From assembly GCA_964200075.2 (NCBI GenBank), contig CAXNAA020000072.1, positions 1 through 29,932 on the forward strand: a DNA stretch of 29,932 bases. The letters are read 5' to 3'. This document shows positions 24,301-29,911 of the stretch, in pieces (the stretch's first letter is position 1; every line of letters begins with the position of its first letter). The stretch is from Sphacelaria rigidula (Eukaryota; Phaeophyceae; Sphacelariales). The notes beneath the pieces are model-generated. The model searched no databases. It saw only the letters and a program-made list of their open reading frames with translations, and had not been told where the DNA came from. Made by a program: the position numbers and the translations under genes.

Positions 24301-27300
24301 GCAAACCCAACCGCTAGTAGGTTCTGAGACATCTCATGGGTTATTGGTCGTAGACGAAGTTTCCAAAAAAGTAGTCATCCTTCTGGAGAAAGTCCAAATT
24401 CCTTCTCCCGTTAGCGGTGCATCTGCGAACTCGGTGCCCTCCATGGGCACACGCACGCTTGGAACCCGACCCGAACACCGAAAAACTCTTCTGCAATTTG
24501 CTAGTCTGAGATAACCGCGACAGGGACTGCCATGTACCACACCCCGTGGACGGGTGGTACATTAGAATAAACAGACTCAACAAGGACTGCTATCCAAGGG
24601 TAAGACCGAAAGTACGGCAATGGCTCGCAACCGAACCCAACATGCTGATACTTCGTAGTTCTGAAGGAACTCGGGTTTCTATCTCACCTGATTGTGCAGA
24701 TCAAGCACGGTCGTATCTATCATTCTGGTTTCTTTCCAGACTTTGTGGGCGGCATCACATGAACATCAAGCCGGTGACATCGATGCAACTGCTTACTGAG
24801 GTCCCATCGCTGGTGCTCTAGTGGTATGCTTGATCGATATGTATCGCCTCCAAATACCACCACGATCAGCTCTTCTCCACGTGACCTCACTACAAACGTA
24901 GGTGGTTAGCTCAGCTACACATCACCTCGTAGTCGCAATTCTGTACTTTGGTAGCTTCTGTTTTCCTGAGGGTGCCAGTCCGCTGGTCAGATGTTTAAAA
25001 TCTGTTCTCTGTGGGTGTTTCCAGATTCCGATTTTAATTCTCCTGCTATTCTCCCTCAGGGCATTTCGAAAGTGCTCGTGCAGACAGGCACCGCCACCAC
25101 GAACCTCGAGTAACCCCTGGCTCCTTTTCCCAGGACAGACCCGTAGCGGGTTCACGAATGAAATCTATTGGTCGAATGTGTGTGCTTCAGCGATCTTTCC
25201 GCGAGACGACCACTCTACTCGCGAGGTACAGTAGTTAATCTTGTTCCTGTGGTGGGCGAAAATAGTCCATAAAGTACTGACTAGACTAAGTATTTGTAAG
25301 CAAATTTCCTTGCACATAAATGCCGGCCAATCGGCGCGTGACTCTGCTAATCATGCGCGTTTGATCAGCGGACGGTACATCGTCACAGTCGTCAGATTCG
25401 TTCACCTCAACGTAGGGGTGTCCGTTGTAGACTACTTAACCGCTCCACTCTAGGGTCCACGGTAGATTCACGGTGCATCAGACAGCCAACCCATTGCTTC
25501 CACCGCGGCGTTGCACCTGCACCGAGAACTACCGGACGCTTCTTCGTCATCGCTGCCCCAGGGCGCTGTGGACTAATATTCCGTTTTCCCTTCCTCTCAG
25601 GACTGAGTGAGCAGTCAAGGCTCTGGACGAATCTTTTCCCTTTCGTTGCTGGTTTTGGATGCCCGCCGAAAAGTTGTTTTAGCTGTGTTTTCCAAGTCTA
25701 GGCTACGGTTCTTGGGGACACCTCCGCCGGAAAGATATAAAGAAATGCTCATAGTGAACATTGCGTGAGGGAACTGATGGGATGGTCAAAACATGGTGCG
25801 CGGTGGACGCCGGAACTACTATGGTGTTGCTGGGAACTCCACCCCTTTTGTCGTGCGTTTCGCAGCGTGCTGTAATCTCGTGATGTTTGGTTGGTCGAAC
25901 ATTCTTGTCTCTCTTGCAGGAACCATGTGTTGAATGGGGCGAACGATGTGTTTATCATGTTCCTTAGTGGGAAGAACAGTTTGTTACTCTTTTGGAGCGG
26001 TTTCACGCTGAAAAAACCCAATGCTAAGAAGAAACGGATACCTGAGCCTGTCGCACATCATGACCATTTTCCCCTATCGATGCCAAACTCACGTGAACAA
26101 TTGTCATCAGAGGTGTTTCAGGTGTCAGGTAGAGAGTTCCTATTACGTCGATTGCAATTGCCGACAAATCACAACCCACCATACCTCTCAGCAGAGTGAT
26201 GTCTGACAGTACGTGACGTGTAACGCTTGTTTCCGGCGGTAGGAATGCGAAACGTTAGTGCCTCATCGCCACGGTACGCCTCTCTGCGATACATGTCGCC
26301 CACTCTGTCTTCCATGAACCTTACCGTTGTGTTTGCTTGGCTGGCCCGTGTTGAACTGCACTCCGTTGAGTTTTTCATCGACAGGTTCACGTATTTTCGC
26401 CATCGATAGCCCAGTCTTTCGCGTCCATAGTGGTGCCGACAGTCGACCTGGTGCGGTTGACCTTCCTCACGGACTTGCTTGTCGGCATGAAAAGGTGCGT
26501 GCCACCGTTGAAAAGAAGGAAGCAAGAATATCACCTGGTCGTCTACTTGAAGTCTGACAACAGAGACACGTTCCATCTGACCAGCACGCTTTCTATTCGA
26601 ATAAAATGCAAAGTACATCGGATACTCCACACGGCGGACAAGTCGAAATAAGATTTTCTCGCTCGCAGCATTTCGAGAAGCGAAGAGCATGTGGAATGGG
26701 ACCATACTTACAAAGCTTCCCAATTGTACGCTAACAGAACCATTACATAATGCTTGCAATGCCTTCGACCACCTGCGATTCGCGAAGTACGAAATAGTGA
26801 ATACATGGTGCCCACGTGTGATTCGCGCTGGACAGATCGTCCGGGCCATGATTCATCTGACATGTGCAGACATTGTCTACCCCGCTGTACAAGGCGTGTG
26901 TTCTCCAATAATCTAGCGCGAATACGGTTATTATTTTCTTGCTCTTGGCTCAGTTTCAAGATGGAGACGAGATTCAAGCTTCGACGAACAAAAAGGAGAT
27001 ATGTAAAGCATCCCCCAAGGCATCGCTTTTCTTGTTGCAGGAACTCGCCCTCTTTGTTCTGTACGAATTCTGCTGACTGAAAAATACAGTGGTACACTCG
27101 CGATGAACCAAGAATCGGTGTGACATGCAGATGTCATATTCGGGTCTGACTGGATCCTGTTCTTATACCGTAGGCGGTGAAACGAGACGCCTATGGAGTG
27201 GAGGACAAATGCTCTTGATCGATATACCCAACGAAAAGTCGAGTTCCAGCAAATGCTCAACAGAGAACTTCAGCTCCTCACGTTATGTTACATAAAACTT

Positions 27301-28835
27301 TTTGATCTGCTCTTCATTCCCCGATTTACATCGCGTCCTGATTTGATCGGATATGCATGCGACTAACAACAGGAACGTGATGCTGATCGGTTCCGTAGGC
27401 ACGGGCAAAACTACGCTTGTGCAGAAATATCTGAGGGACAATGCCAGCGATACGCTTCTGTCATGCACCATCAACACCAGCTACTATACCGACGCCAATG
27501 CGTTACAGCGGCAGCTTGAGCAACCTTTGGACAAGGTATTACACACATGCAGGGTATCTGAATCGACAGTTGTCGCAAAATCTGACTGGCGATTTCCGTT
27601 GGCGTGGACGCAGGCTGAAACAACCACATAGAGAGCTTCAAATACGATGACAGTAATGATAACGGCAACCAATTCTCGACAAGCCTGCATGGAGAGTACT
27701 CACAGATGTACCCACATGCTACTATGTTGTTATGTTAGCGTCGTGCCCAGCTTACGTGAACACAGTAGGTACACGAAGGAATCGATTCCCATATTGCAGA
27801 GCCACGACTGACTTTGCAATACCCAGTGACTACCTTTTGTGTGAATAAGGATGCACGTTCTACGTTGTCAAGAGCTGCACTACGTAGTGTACGCACTACA
27901 CACTCTGATGCTTGGGTTGCTCTAGCCATCCACGTACAAACTGACCCAAGTATGCTCGAAATTTAGATAACCGTTTGATCGGCTGATCGCGATACTCTGC
28001 CTTGGCTACAAACAATTCTTCGATCCCTCGTTGACGAATAAACCGTTGCTCGTACCCCGTGCCTTTGGTTGCCAGCGGAGCGGGAAAACGTACGGACCTC
28101 CGAGTTCAAAGCGGCTGATCTATTTTGTGGACGATCTGAATATGCCGTTCATTGAGGAATACGGCACGCAAACGCCCATTGCTCTTCTGCGACAGCACAT
28201 GGACTATCATGGGTACGGACGCCTACAGAGCTATGCTTTCGTCATACCATGCCCCTTCCCAATCTTAACACCCCCAACTCACTCGCGTGCAGTCTAACGA
28301 CTGCAAGTTACTCAAGTGGATCGTCTGGTATCGGTTGCATGCGACCCCAGTGTAAACGTCGTTCTGTAGCAGACATAATTCGGATTACCTACTTATCTTT
28401 GTGATTCATCATACTCCGTCAGCAGTGCATGTGCCCCACTCCGTGGTCTATCCCAGCATACTTCTAACATTGCACCCTTGACCTGTCTTTAACCGTTAGA
28501 CCGCGAGGTTAGTCTTCTGTTGAATCGGCATCAATTTCAAGTGAAAAAAAGTATGCATGATTCAGAAAGACCAATCTCGCGGTCTAAGGGTTAAGAACGT
28601 ACCCAGAGGGCATTTAACGTCGTCACTGAAACCTCTCGTCTCTTGTCGCTCATCAATTTCGTGTGTTTCTAGGTGGTACGACCGTGCAGATCTCGGGCTG
28701 CGAAAAAACATCGTGGACGTTCAATTCCTCGCGGCCATGAACCACAAGAGCGGCTCGTTCTCCGTGAACCCTCGACTGCAGCGTCATTTCGTCACCCTCG
28801 GCTGTCAGTGCCCAGGCGGGGACGACCTGAGCACG
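245..28835 (+). CDS. Axonemal dynein heavy chain, outer-arm beta-like (internal part, 30 exons)
   Basis: ATP-driven minus-end motor subunit of ciliary/flagellar dynein arms; the AAA ring powers microtubule sliding in the axoneme. Seen: about 1,093 residues joined from 30 exons, all 29 junctions in phase (20 phase 0, 8 phase 2, 1 phase 1). Domain order in the fragment: linker (residues about 1-290), AAA1 Walker A GPAGTGKT (8902-8925), Walker B CFDEFNR (10927-10947), AAA2 Walker A GPAGCGKT (15965-15988), Walker B VILDGDID (17698-17721), AAA3 Walker A GSVGTGKT (27389-27412), Walker B YFVDDLN (28121-28141). Known: axonemal heavy chains are about 4,000-4,600 residues, so this is roughly a quarter. 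The beta-class call rests on [13 protein letters not shown], the ICD...YSFEF segment and [12 protein letters not shown]; class assignment is an inference. Start and end are outside the window. Weak points: linkers between exons 8/9 and 26/27 look short. Confidence 0.95.
346..822 (+). other. Intron 1
   Basis: GT-AG intron of 477 bp, ending in a C-rich tract before the acceptor. Open frames here carry no recognisable protein similarity. I see no other structure. Confidence 0.8.
823..892 (+). CDS. Dynein exon 2 (linker)
   Basis: Encodes [19 protein letters not shown], one of the most conserved linker motifs of dynein heavy chains ([15 protein letters not shown]). Acceptor follows a C-rich tract, ag at 821-822; donor CAG|gtaatg; ends phase 0. 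Confidence 0.95.
1146..1273 (+). CDS. Dynein exon 3 (linker)
   Basis: Encodes [15 protein letters not shown], matching the family motif (H...FD.I..L.F), followed by about 27 less conserved residues ending EARK. Donor AAGAG|gtatat in phase 2. The tail is longer than I expect for the family, so an earlier donor (after 1208 or 1238) is possible; the chosen one is the only one in phase with the best acceptor of exon 4. Confidence 0.75.
2014..2085. repeat. Two imperfect 30-bp direct repeats
   Basis: Copies at 2014-2043 and 2056-2085, both starting cgaaca and containing gtatggttcgg then aggatat. Period 42 bp, about six differences. Confidence 0.75.
2127..2276. repeat. Inverted repeat, left arm
   Basis: Begins ccgatcatcgaaatt and ends ccatacaaatttg; pairs with the right arm at 2346-2495. 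Confidence 0.88.
2346..2495. repeat. Inverted repeat, right arm
   Basis: Begins caaacttgtatgg and ends aatttcgatgatcgg, the reverse complement of the left arm with scattered substitutions. Confidence 0.88.
3063..3108. repeat. Hexamer tandem repeat (CTGAAT)n
   Basis: About seven CTGAAT-like units with few changes (ctgaac, ctaaat). On the minus strand it produces an artificial Arg-Phe repeat in an open frame. Confidence 0.9.
3340..3441 (+). CDS. Dynein exon 4 (linker)
   Basis: Encodes [12 protein letters not shown] then GAVETWLT, matching the dynein pattern GM.SKEGE.V.F...GAVE.WL. Acceptor cgctag at 3339 follows a pyrimidine tract and fits phase 2; gag at 3349 would be an alternative in phase 0. 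Donor CCAG|gtatcc, phase 2. Confidence 0.88.
3442..5611 (+). other. Intron 4 (2.2 kb), partly purine-rich
   Basis: GT-AG intron. About 4380-5080 is clearly purine-rich on the + strand, which creates long minus-strand frames (136 codons at 4550-4960) with no family resemblance. No gene recognised. Confidence 0.7.
5612..5750 (+). CDS. Dynein exon 5 (linker)
   Basis: Joined to exon 4 it reads [13 protein letters not shown], then [20 protein letters not shown], the conserved linker segment (W....PRE.W.F.YPAQ). The acceptor is gtgaag, with A at -3, but a stop (tga, 5607-5609) lies just upstream and the phase is exactly right. Donor CAG|gtgctc, phase 0. Confidence 0.9.
6035..6162 (+). CDS. Dynein exon 6 (linker)
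   Basis: Starts [14 protein letters not shown] (family: Q..WT..VE.AL) and ends [11 protein letters not shown], the segment before L....R.KI..L. Acceptor ctcag at 6034, donor GA|gtgagt, phase 2. Confidence 0.93.
6163..6603 (+). other. Intron 6
   Basis: GT-AG intron of 441 bp with a C-rich acceptor tract. Nothing else seen. Confidence 0.8.
6604..6676 (+). CDS. Dynein exon 7 (linker)
   Basis: Encodes [20 protein letters not shown] then DVIQ, the very conserved L....[13 protein letters not shown] motif. Acceptor after a C-run (ccccccag), donor CAG|gtattt, phase 0. Confidence 0.96.
6677..7915 (+). other. Intron 7 (1.2 kb)
   Basis: Frames of up to 114 codons occur on both strands around 7081-7629, but none resembles a known family. 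The last 300 bp are purine-rich. No feature supported. Confidence 0.75.
7916..7993 (+). CDS. Dynein exon 8 (linker end)
   Basis: Encodes [20 protein letters not shown] and YYWSPQ, matching F.W.SQLRYYW just before AAA1. Acceptor ccttacag. The donor CAG|gtccgc is weak. If the exon ran to 8008 (next GT in phase) it would add VRDTT and bring the spacing to AAA1 closer to the family's. Confidence 0.88.
7994..8766 (+). other. Intron 8
   Basis: Contains an imperfect GGGTCA/GAGTTA-type hexamer stretch at about 8360-8430. The minus strand is open for up to 177 codons (8478-9008), partly antisense to exon 9; no recognisable product. A small exon linking exons 8 and 9 could be hidden here. Confidence 0.65.
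8360..8430. repeat. Degenerate hexamer repeat
   Basis: Repeated words such as agggtcacggtcaggggcag and gctagagttaggctc, a loose six-base periodicity resembling decayed telomere-type units. Confidence 0.5.
8767..8937 (+). CDS. Dynein exon 9: AAA1 start with Walker A
   Basis: Encodes [15 protein letters not shown], then [11 protein letters not shown], then [17 protein letters not shown]. The P-loop GPAGTGKT at 8902-8925 is fully conserved; AAA1 is the main ATPase site of dynein. Acceptor cacag, donor AAG|gtgccg, phase 0. Confidence 0.98.
8938..9923 (+). other. Intron 9
   Basis: GT-AG intron of 986 bp. A 129-codon + strand frame at 9180-9569 has no recognisable domain and begins far from any acceptor match; I do not call it. 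Confidence 0.7.
9924..10022 (+). CDS. Dynein exon 10: AAA1
   Basis: Encodes [20 protein letters not shown] then IFKGLTQ, the segment following the AAA1 P-loop (DL...L...[11 protein letters not shown]). Acceptor cccgcag, donor CAG|gtgcgg, phase 0. Confidence 0.97.
10023..10911 (+). other. Intron 10
   Basis: GT-AG intron of 889 bp. No coding match, no repeat of note. Confidence 0.75.
10912..10959 (+). CDS. Dynein exon 11: AAA1 Walker B
   Basis: A 48-nt exon encoding [16 protein letters not shown], with the Walker B residues D and E in CFDEFNR (10927-10947). Acceptor caagcag, donor GAG|gtgagg, phase 0. Confidence 0.98.
11240..11359 (+). CDS. Dynein exon 12: AAA1 with insert
   Basis: Starts [19 protein letters not shown] (family VLSVVA.Q...I), then about 20 residues ([10 protein letters not shown]...GTPNVK) longer than in animal DNAH9-type chains. 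Acceptor acgcag, donor AAG|gtgagt, phase 0. A decayed copy of its 3' half lies 290 bp downstream. Confidence 0.95.
11521..11550. repeat. AT-rich microsatellite
   Basis: Runs of tatctatag and tatatatatata, directly visible. Confidence 0.85.
11603..11658 (+). pseudogene. Decayed copy of the 3' half of exon 12
   Basis: Positions 11603-11621 are identical over 19 bp to exon 12 at 11299-11317, and the next about 37 bp align to the exon's end with small gaps (cacttccccgtgggctcc against catttgcccgcaggcactcc). Reads NPDLRES against NPDLREP. No donor is kept where the exon ends. Confidence 0.75.
12283..12407 (+). CDS. Dynein exon 13: AAA1 sensor I
   Basis: Encodes [20 protein letters not shown] then [18 protein letters not shown], the hallmark AAA1 sensor segment ([20 protein letters not shown]). 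Acceptor ccacag, donor CAG|gtggaa, phase 2. Confidence 0.98.
12662..12800 (+). CDS. Dynein exon 14: AAA1 C-terminal part
   Basis: Encodes [20 protein letters not shown], then GF, then [17 protein letters not shown]. Matches LFR...M..PD...I.E.ML...GF. Acceptor tttcag, donor CAG|gtaggt, phase 0. Confidence 0.97.
12948..13079 (+). CDS. Dynein exon 15: AAA1 small domain
   Basis: Encodes [20 protein letters not shown] then [13 protein letters not shown], a signature of DNAH9/11/17-type chains. The acceptor is ccaaag (A at -3). Donor AAG|gtttgt, phase 0. The intron before it is only 147 bp. Confidence 0.97.
13080..13673 (+). other. Intron 15
   Basis: GT-AG intron of 594 bp with no further structure noticed. 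Confidence 0.75.
13674..13748 (+). CDS. Dynein exon 16: AAA1-AAA2 link
   Basis: Encodes [20 protein letters not shown] then DLAPK (family KI...D.P.F..L..DLFP). Acceptor ttcacag, donor AAG|gtaaaa, phase 0. Confidence 0.96.
13749..14932 (+). other. Intron 16
   Basis: GT-AG intron of 1,184 bp. Contains the imperfect hairpin at 14667-14709; otherwise nothing recognised. Confidence 0.75.
14667..14709. repeat. Imperfect hairpin
   Basis: gtgccg...gtga (14671-14683) pairs with tcacggcac (14690-14698) with a 3-nt bulge, and outer ctca (14667-14670) pairs with tgag (14706-14709). Confidence 0.6.
14933..15054 (+). CDS. Dynein exon 17: before AAA2
   Basis: Encodes [20 protein letters not shown], then [16 protein letters not shown]; the family has K..QL.E.L.VRHSV just before the AAA2 P-loop. 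Acceptor ctgaag, donor AG|gtattg, phase 2. Confidence 0.92.
15055..15951 (+). other. Intron 17
   Basis: GT-AG intron of 897 bp. No coding similarity or repeat seen. Confidence 0.75.
15952..16069 (+). CDS. Dynein exon 18: AAA2 Walker A
   Basis: Encodes (S)[19 protein letters not shown] and ends VETVNPK. P-loop GPAGCGKT at 15965-15988 is intact, so AAA2 should bind nucleotide. Acceptor caccag, donor AAG|gtgatg, phase 0. A 41-bp decayed copy of its end lies at 16318-16358. Confidence 0.97.
16070..16920 (+). other. Intron 18 with exon-18 relic
   Basis: Contains the 41-bp decayed copy of exon 18 and its donor (16318-16358) and a 7-bp hairpin cgggcgt/acgcccg at 16460-16478. Confidence 0.75.
16318..16358 (+). 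pseudogene. Decayed copy of the end of exon 18
   Basis: Matches 16037-16077 at 31 of 41 positions without gaps; eight of ten differences are transitions. A donor-like AAG|gtgacg is kept at the same place as the exon's AAG|gtgatg. Reads [12 protein letters not shown] against [12 protein letters not shown]. No copy of the Walker A part is visible. Confidence 0.55.
16921..17013 (+). CDS. Dynein exon 19: AAA2
   Basis: Encodes [20 protein letters not shown] then [11 protein letters not shown], the conserved AAA2 segment (NPKAVT.DELYG....EW.DG..S...R). Acceptor gagcag, donor AAG|gtatac, phase 0. Confidence 0.98.
17014..17658 (+). other. Intron 19
   Basis: GT-AG intron of 645 bp. A 147-codon minus-strand frame (17113-17556) has no recognised similarity. 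Confidence 0.7.
17659..17766 (+). CDS. Dynein exon 20: AAA2 Walker B
   Basis: Encodes [20 protein letters not shown] then [15 protein letters not shown]. Matches W.VLDGDID..WIE..N.VMDDN. The acceptor gacaag (A at -3) gives MSKEWAPF across the junction; a cag at 17683-17685 would be an alternative giving a 27-nt shorter exon, also in phase. Donor AAG|gtgccg, phase 0. Confidence 0.93.
17916..18044 (+). CDS. Dynein exon 21: AAA2 sensor region
   Basis: Encodes [20 protein letters not shown] then [17 protein letters not shown], among the most conserved dynein segments. Acceptor cgacag, donor GAG|gtgcga, phase 0. Confidence 0.98.
18045..18559 (+). other. Intron 21
   Basis: GT-AG intron of 515 bp with nothing else seen. 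Confidence 0.75.
18560..18638 (+). CDS. Dynein exon 22: AAA2 end
   Basis: Encodes [20 protein letters not shown] then EKLVLE (family .D.GW.P...SW). Acceptor tcgcag, donor GAAG|gtgaaa, the only phase 1 junction; with exon 23 it reads LEGLFNRHL. Confidence 0.92.
18639..19214 (+). other. Intron 22
   Basis: GT-AG intron of 576 bp with a G-rich tract at about 18960-18981. Nothing else seen. Confidence 0.75.
19215..19309 (+). CDS. Dynein exon 23: AAA2-AAA3 link
   Basis: Encodes [20 protein letters not shown] then PIPIISAVQ (family LF..Y.......L). Acceptor attcag, donor CAG|gtaatc, phase 0. Confidence 0.9.
19310..20130 (+). other. Intron 23
   Basis: GT-AG intron of 821 bp with a three-copy 10-bp repeat (19701-19730) and a C-rich tract (about 19805-19825). 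Confidence 0.75.
19701..19730. repeat. Three tandem 10-bp units
   Basis: gcccgtgtcc occurs three times in a row, the last unit ending in a instead of c. Confidence 0.92.
20131..20187 (+). CDS. Dynein exon 24: AAA2-AAA3 link
   Basis: A 57-nt exon encoding [19 protein letters not shown], like the Q....LLE.LL helix of axonemal chains. Acceptor cgtgcag, donor GAG|gtgagc, phase 0. The frame stays open for about 83 codons past the donor, but exon 25 continues the protein exactly. Confidence 0.9.
20188..21130 (+). other. Intron 24
   Basis: GT-AG intron of 943 bp. No recognisable feature. Confidence 0.75.
21131..21274 (+). CDS. Dynein exon 25: before AAA3
   Basis: Encodes [20 protein letters not shown], then [19 protein letters not shown] (family FVF...WAFGG.L.......F...W). 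Acceptor acgcag, donor CAG|gtcagg, phase 0. A decayed copy lies about 100 bp downstream. Confidence 0.95.
21275..22182 (+). other. Intron 25 with exon-25 relic
   Basis: GT-AG intron of 908 bp containing the decayed exon-25 copy at about 21375-21468. Confidence 0.75.
21375..21468 (+). pseudogene. Decayed or alternative copy of exon 25
   Basis: Follows an acceptor-like ttgcag (ends 21374). Reads [17 protein letters not shown] where exon 25 reads [17 protein letters not shown] (11 of 17 identical); over those 51 nt about 33 match and many differences are synonymous third-base changes. After a 1-nt insertion it continues [11 protein letters not shown] against [11 protein letters not shown]. No GT donor sits at the matching end, so as it stands it looks non-functional. 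Confidence 0.65.
22183..22245 (+). CDS. Dynein exon 26: before AAA3
   Basis: Encodes [20 protein letters not shown] plus K (family .VFDY..D......W..K). Acceptor cgggcag. No GT follows: the site is AAG|gcgagt, a GC donor with otherwise good consensus. The alternative GA|gtactg 4 nt downstream (phase 1) could pair with an acceptor at 26409. Confidence 0.88.
22440..22860. other. Purine-rich stretch
   Basis: Strong A/G bias on the + strand, including runs such as aaaaaacaagaagggaaaaa. It creates Phe/Ser/Leu-rich minus-strand frames that I regard as artefacts. Confidence 0.7.
22857..22876. repeat. Pentamer tandem repeat (ACAGT)4
   Basis: Four perfect ACAGT units. It lies about 260 bp beyond the stop of the minus-strand LINE remnant and might be its tail, which is speculative. 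Confidence 0.9.
23138..23640 (-). pseudogene. Decayed non-LTR (LINE) retrotransposon, C-terminal part of RT protein
   Basis: Reading the minus strand from 23640 down: [19 protein letters not shown], then [12 protein letters not shown], then [11 protein letters not shown], then a longer open segment [20 protein letters not shown] and, at its end, [20 protein letters not shown]. The order R.RQL..AGA..R......P.......G.L......RP...W matches the C-terminal region after the reverse transcriptase domain in non-LTR elements as I know them. At least two frameshifts and in-frame stops make it non-functional. It is antisense within dynein intron 26; the RT catalytic core is not seen. Confidence 0.65.
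26415..26494 (+). CDS. Dynein exon 27: AAA3 N-terminal part
   Basis: Encodes [20 protein letters not shown] then LLVGMKR (family F....VPT.DT.R...L...L). Acceptor cccag at 26414, donor AAAG|gtgcgt, phase 2. Confidence 0.92.
26495..27372 (+). other. Intron 27
   Basis: GT-AG intron of 878 bp. Nothing beyond a 23-bp word (27056-27078) that recurs, 19 of 23, at 28846-28868. Confidence 0.7.
27373..27535 (+). CDS. Dynein exon 28: AAA3 Walker A
   Basis: Encodes [20 protein letters not shown], then [21 protein letters not shown]-loop GSVGTGKT at 27389-27412. AAA3 nucleotide binding gates dynein motility in well-studied dyneins. Acceptor caacag, donor AAG|gtatta, phase 0. Confidence 0.97.
27536..28075 (+). 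other. Intron 28
   Basis: GT-AG intron of 540 bp. Nothing else seen. Confidence 0.75.
28076..28212 (+). CDS. Dynein exon 29: AAA3 Walker B
   Basis: Encodes [20 protein letters not shown], then [20 protein letters not shown]. Walker B YFVDDLN at 28121-28141. Acceptor gccag, donor GG|gtacgg, phase 2. Confidence 0.98.
28213..28672 (+). other. Intron 29 with small inverted repeat
   Basis: GT-AG intron of 460 bp containing the inverted repeat at 28487-28595. Confidence 0.8.
28487..28595. repeat. Inverted repeat with about 38-bp arms
   Basis: Arms at 28487-28526 and 28559-28595 around a 32-bp loop. The core gttagaccgcgag pairs with ctcgcggtctaag; the arms also share the gattca/tgaatc inner ends. 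Possibly a tiny MITE or a structured RNA. Confidence 0.8.
28673..28835 (+). CDS. Dynein exon 30: AAA3 sensor I
   Basis: Completes [18 protein letters not shown] and encodes [20 protein letters not shown] then [17 protein letters not shown] (family AAMNP..GS..I..R.QRHF). Acceptor ttctag, donor ACG|gtcagt, phase 0. The gene continues beyond the window. Confidence 0.97.
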
Positions 28836-29637
28836 GTCAGTTCTATTTTGTACGAACTCTACTGACGGCATCGTTTGATCCAGTGCGGCTTCACCGTCAC
28901 AATGTAAAGCACCCGTTCGTACATGGCCTTTCTGTTCATATCTCGCAGTCTTCAGTACGCATCTGACGCCGTACCATCGCCATTTACGTACTTATAAAAA
29001 GAGTGGATTGCAACGCATGGTGTGCGGCAAGTACCATGCCCTAGAGATGAAAGTAGATGATACGCGTGGGCTTTCCTCCAGTGCTTGCATTCGTGCTCGT
29101 GTATCTACGCGCAGCTGAGGTACTGTGCACTGCATGTTGCGTGAATGTCTTCGTCCGGAGAAAGCAACTACGTGTCGTCATTGGGTGAGACGAGCAACTA
29201 CACGTACCACGGTATAGTAGTTTTGGACTCTTTCAGCTGGCAAACCGACTCTCCGGAGAATGATCGTCCGCAACCAGATTAAAAAGGGAATAATTCACAG
29301 GCTCAATTCATATTCTACAAGATTGTCACACGCTGGGAAAATTCTTATTACTCGTCTTCGATAACTGCGACGGCTACATTATTCCCTGCGTCCACTTTCT
29401 TGCGTCACTCATGTACTGTTGGTAGATTCGAGGAACATCTTCTCCCCGCGATCAGGCATACAAGAACTACAGGCAGGATGTCAGCACACTACACGTCCAG
29501 TTTCCTCTCGGTTTGTTTCCAGTAGAGTTTACTGTTCGGTAGTTGACAGATAGTTCTCGAAAATTTCCGGTTTATGGACAGGTGCAGTATTGGATTTTAG
29601 TGGAAAAACCGCAATCCGGATCTTTGGAGGGGGCTAT

Positions 29638-29659
29638 GCTCCTGGCGTGCTCCTAGCGT
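29638..29659. repeat. Two tandem 11-bp units
   Basis: gctcctggcgt followed by gctcctagcgt, one difference. Confidence 0.85.
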
Positions 29660-29684
29660 GCGCAGAACGCGTTTTTTTTTGTCT

Positions 29685-29709
29685 AAATCGGCGCCTGGGG
29701 CGCCGATTT
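29685..29709. repeat. Perfect 11-bp stem, 3-nt loop hairpin
   Basis: aaatcggcgcc, loop tgg, then ggcgccgattt. A run of about nine T lies just upstream on the + strand. Confidence 0.92.
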
Positions 29710-29792
29710 GAGGTCTGGCAACGCACGTTTCGCCTAGGGAACACGTCGCACCCCCCTTGCCGAGGGTTCTCGGTGTGTCTTCGTTGGGGTGG

Positions 29793-29817
29793 GGGTTAGG
29801 GTTAGGGTTAGGGTTAG
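29793..29817. repeat. Short interstitial telomere-type tract (TTAGGG)n
   Basis: Four consecutive GGTTAG units; the next unit decays to tgttgt. The unit equals the TTAGGG telomere repeat of many eukaryotes, but it is followed by unrelated sequence, so it is not a chromosome end in this window. Confidence 0.85.
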
Positions 29818-29867
29818 TGTTGTTCGAAATGCATCAGCACCTGCACAAAACATAAATTTCTGAGGAC

Positions 29868-29868
<1 letters not shown>

Positions 29869-29911
<43 letters not shown>

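Larger units (their letters stand above)
22246..26414 (+). other. Intron 26 (4.2 kb), longest; probable GC-AG
   Basis: Starts gcgagt after AAG and ends cccag. Contains a purine-rich stretch (22440-22860), a pentamer repeat, and the LINE remnant. Family linkers here are about a dozen residues longer, so a small exon may be missed. From 23640 to 26414 I recognise nothing else. Confidence 0.6.

Noticed and set aside
26169-26849. 226-codon minus-strand open frame, the longest in the window
   Set aside because: It runs antisense through dynein exon 27 and its flanks, has no recognisable domain, and its composition is that of a chance frame.
27056-28868. 23-bp word (19 of 23 matching) at 27056-27078 and 28846-28868
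   Set aside because: Short and imperfect; it may be a chance or low-copy repeat, so it is only noted.
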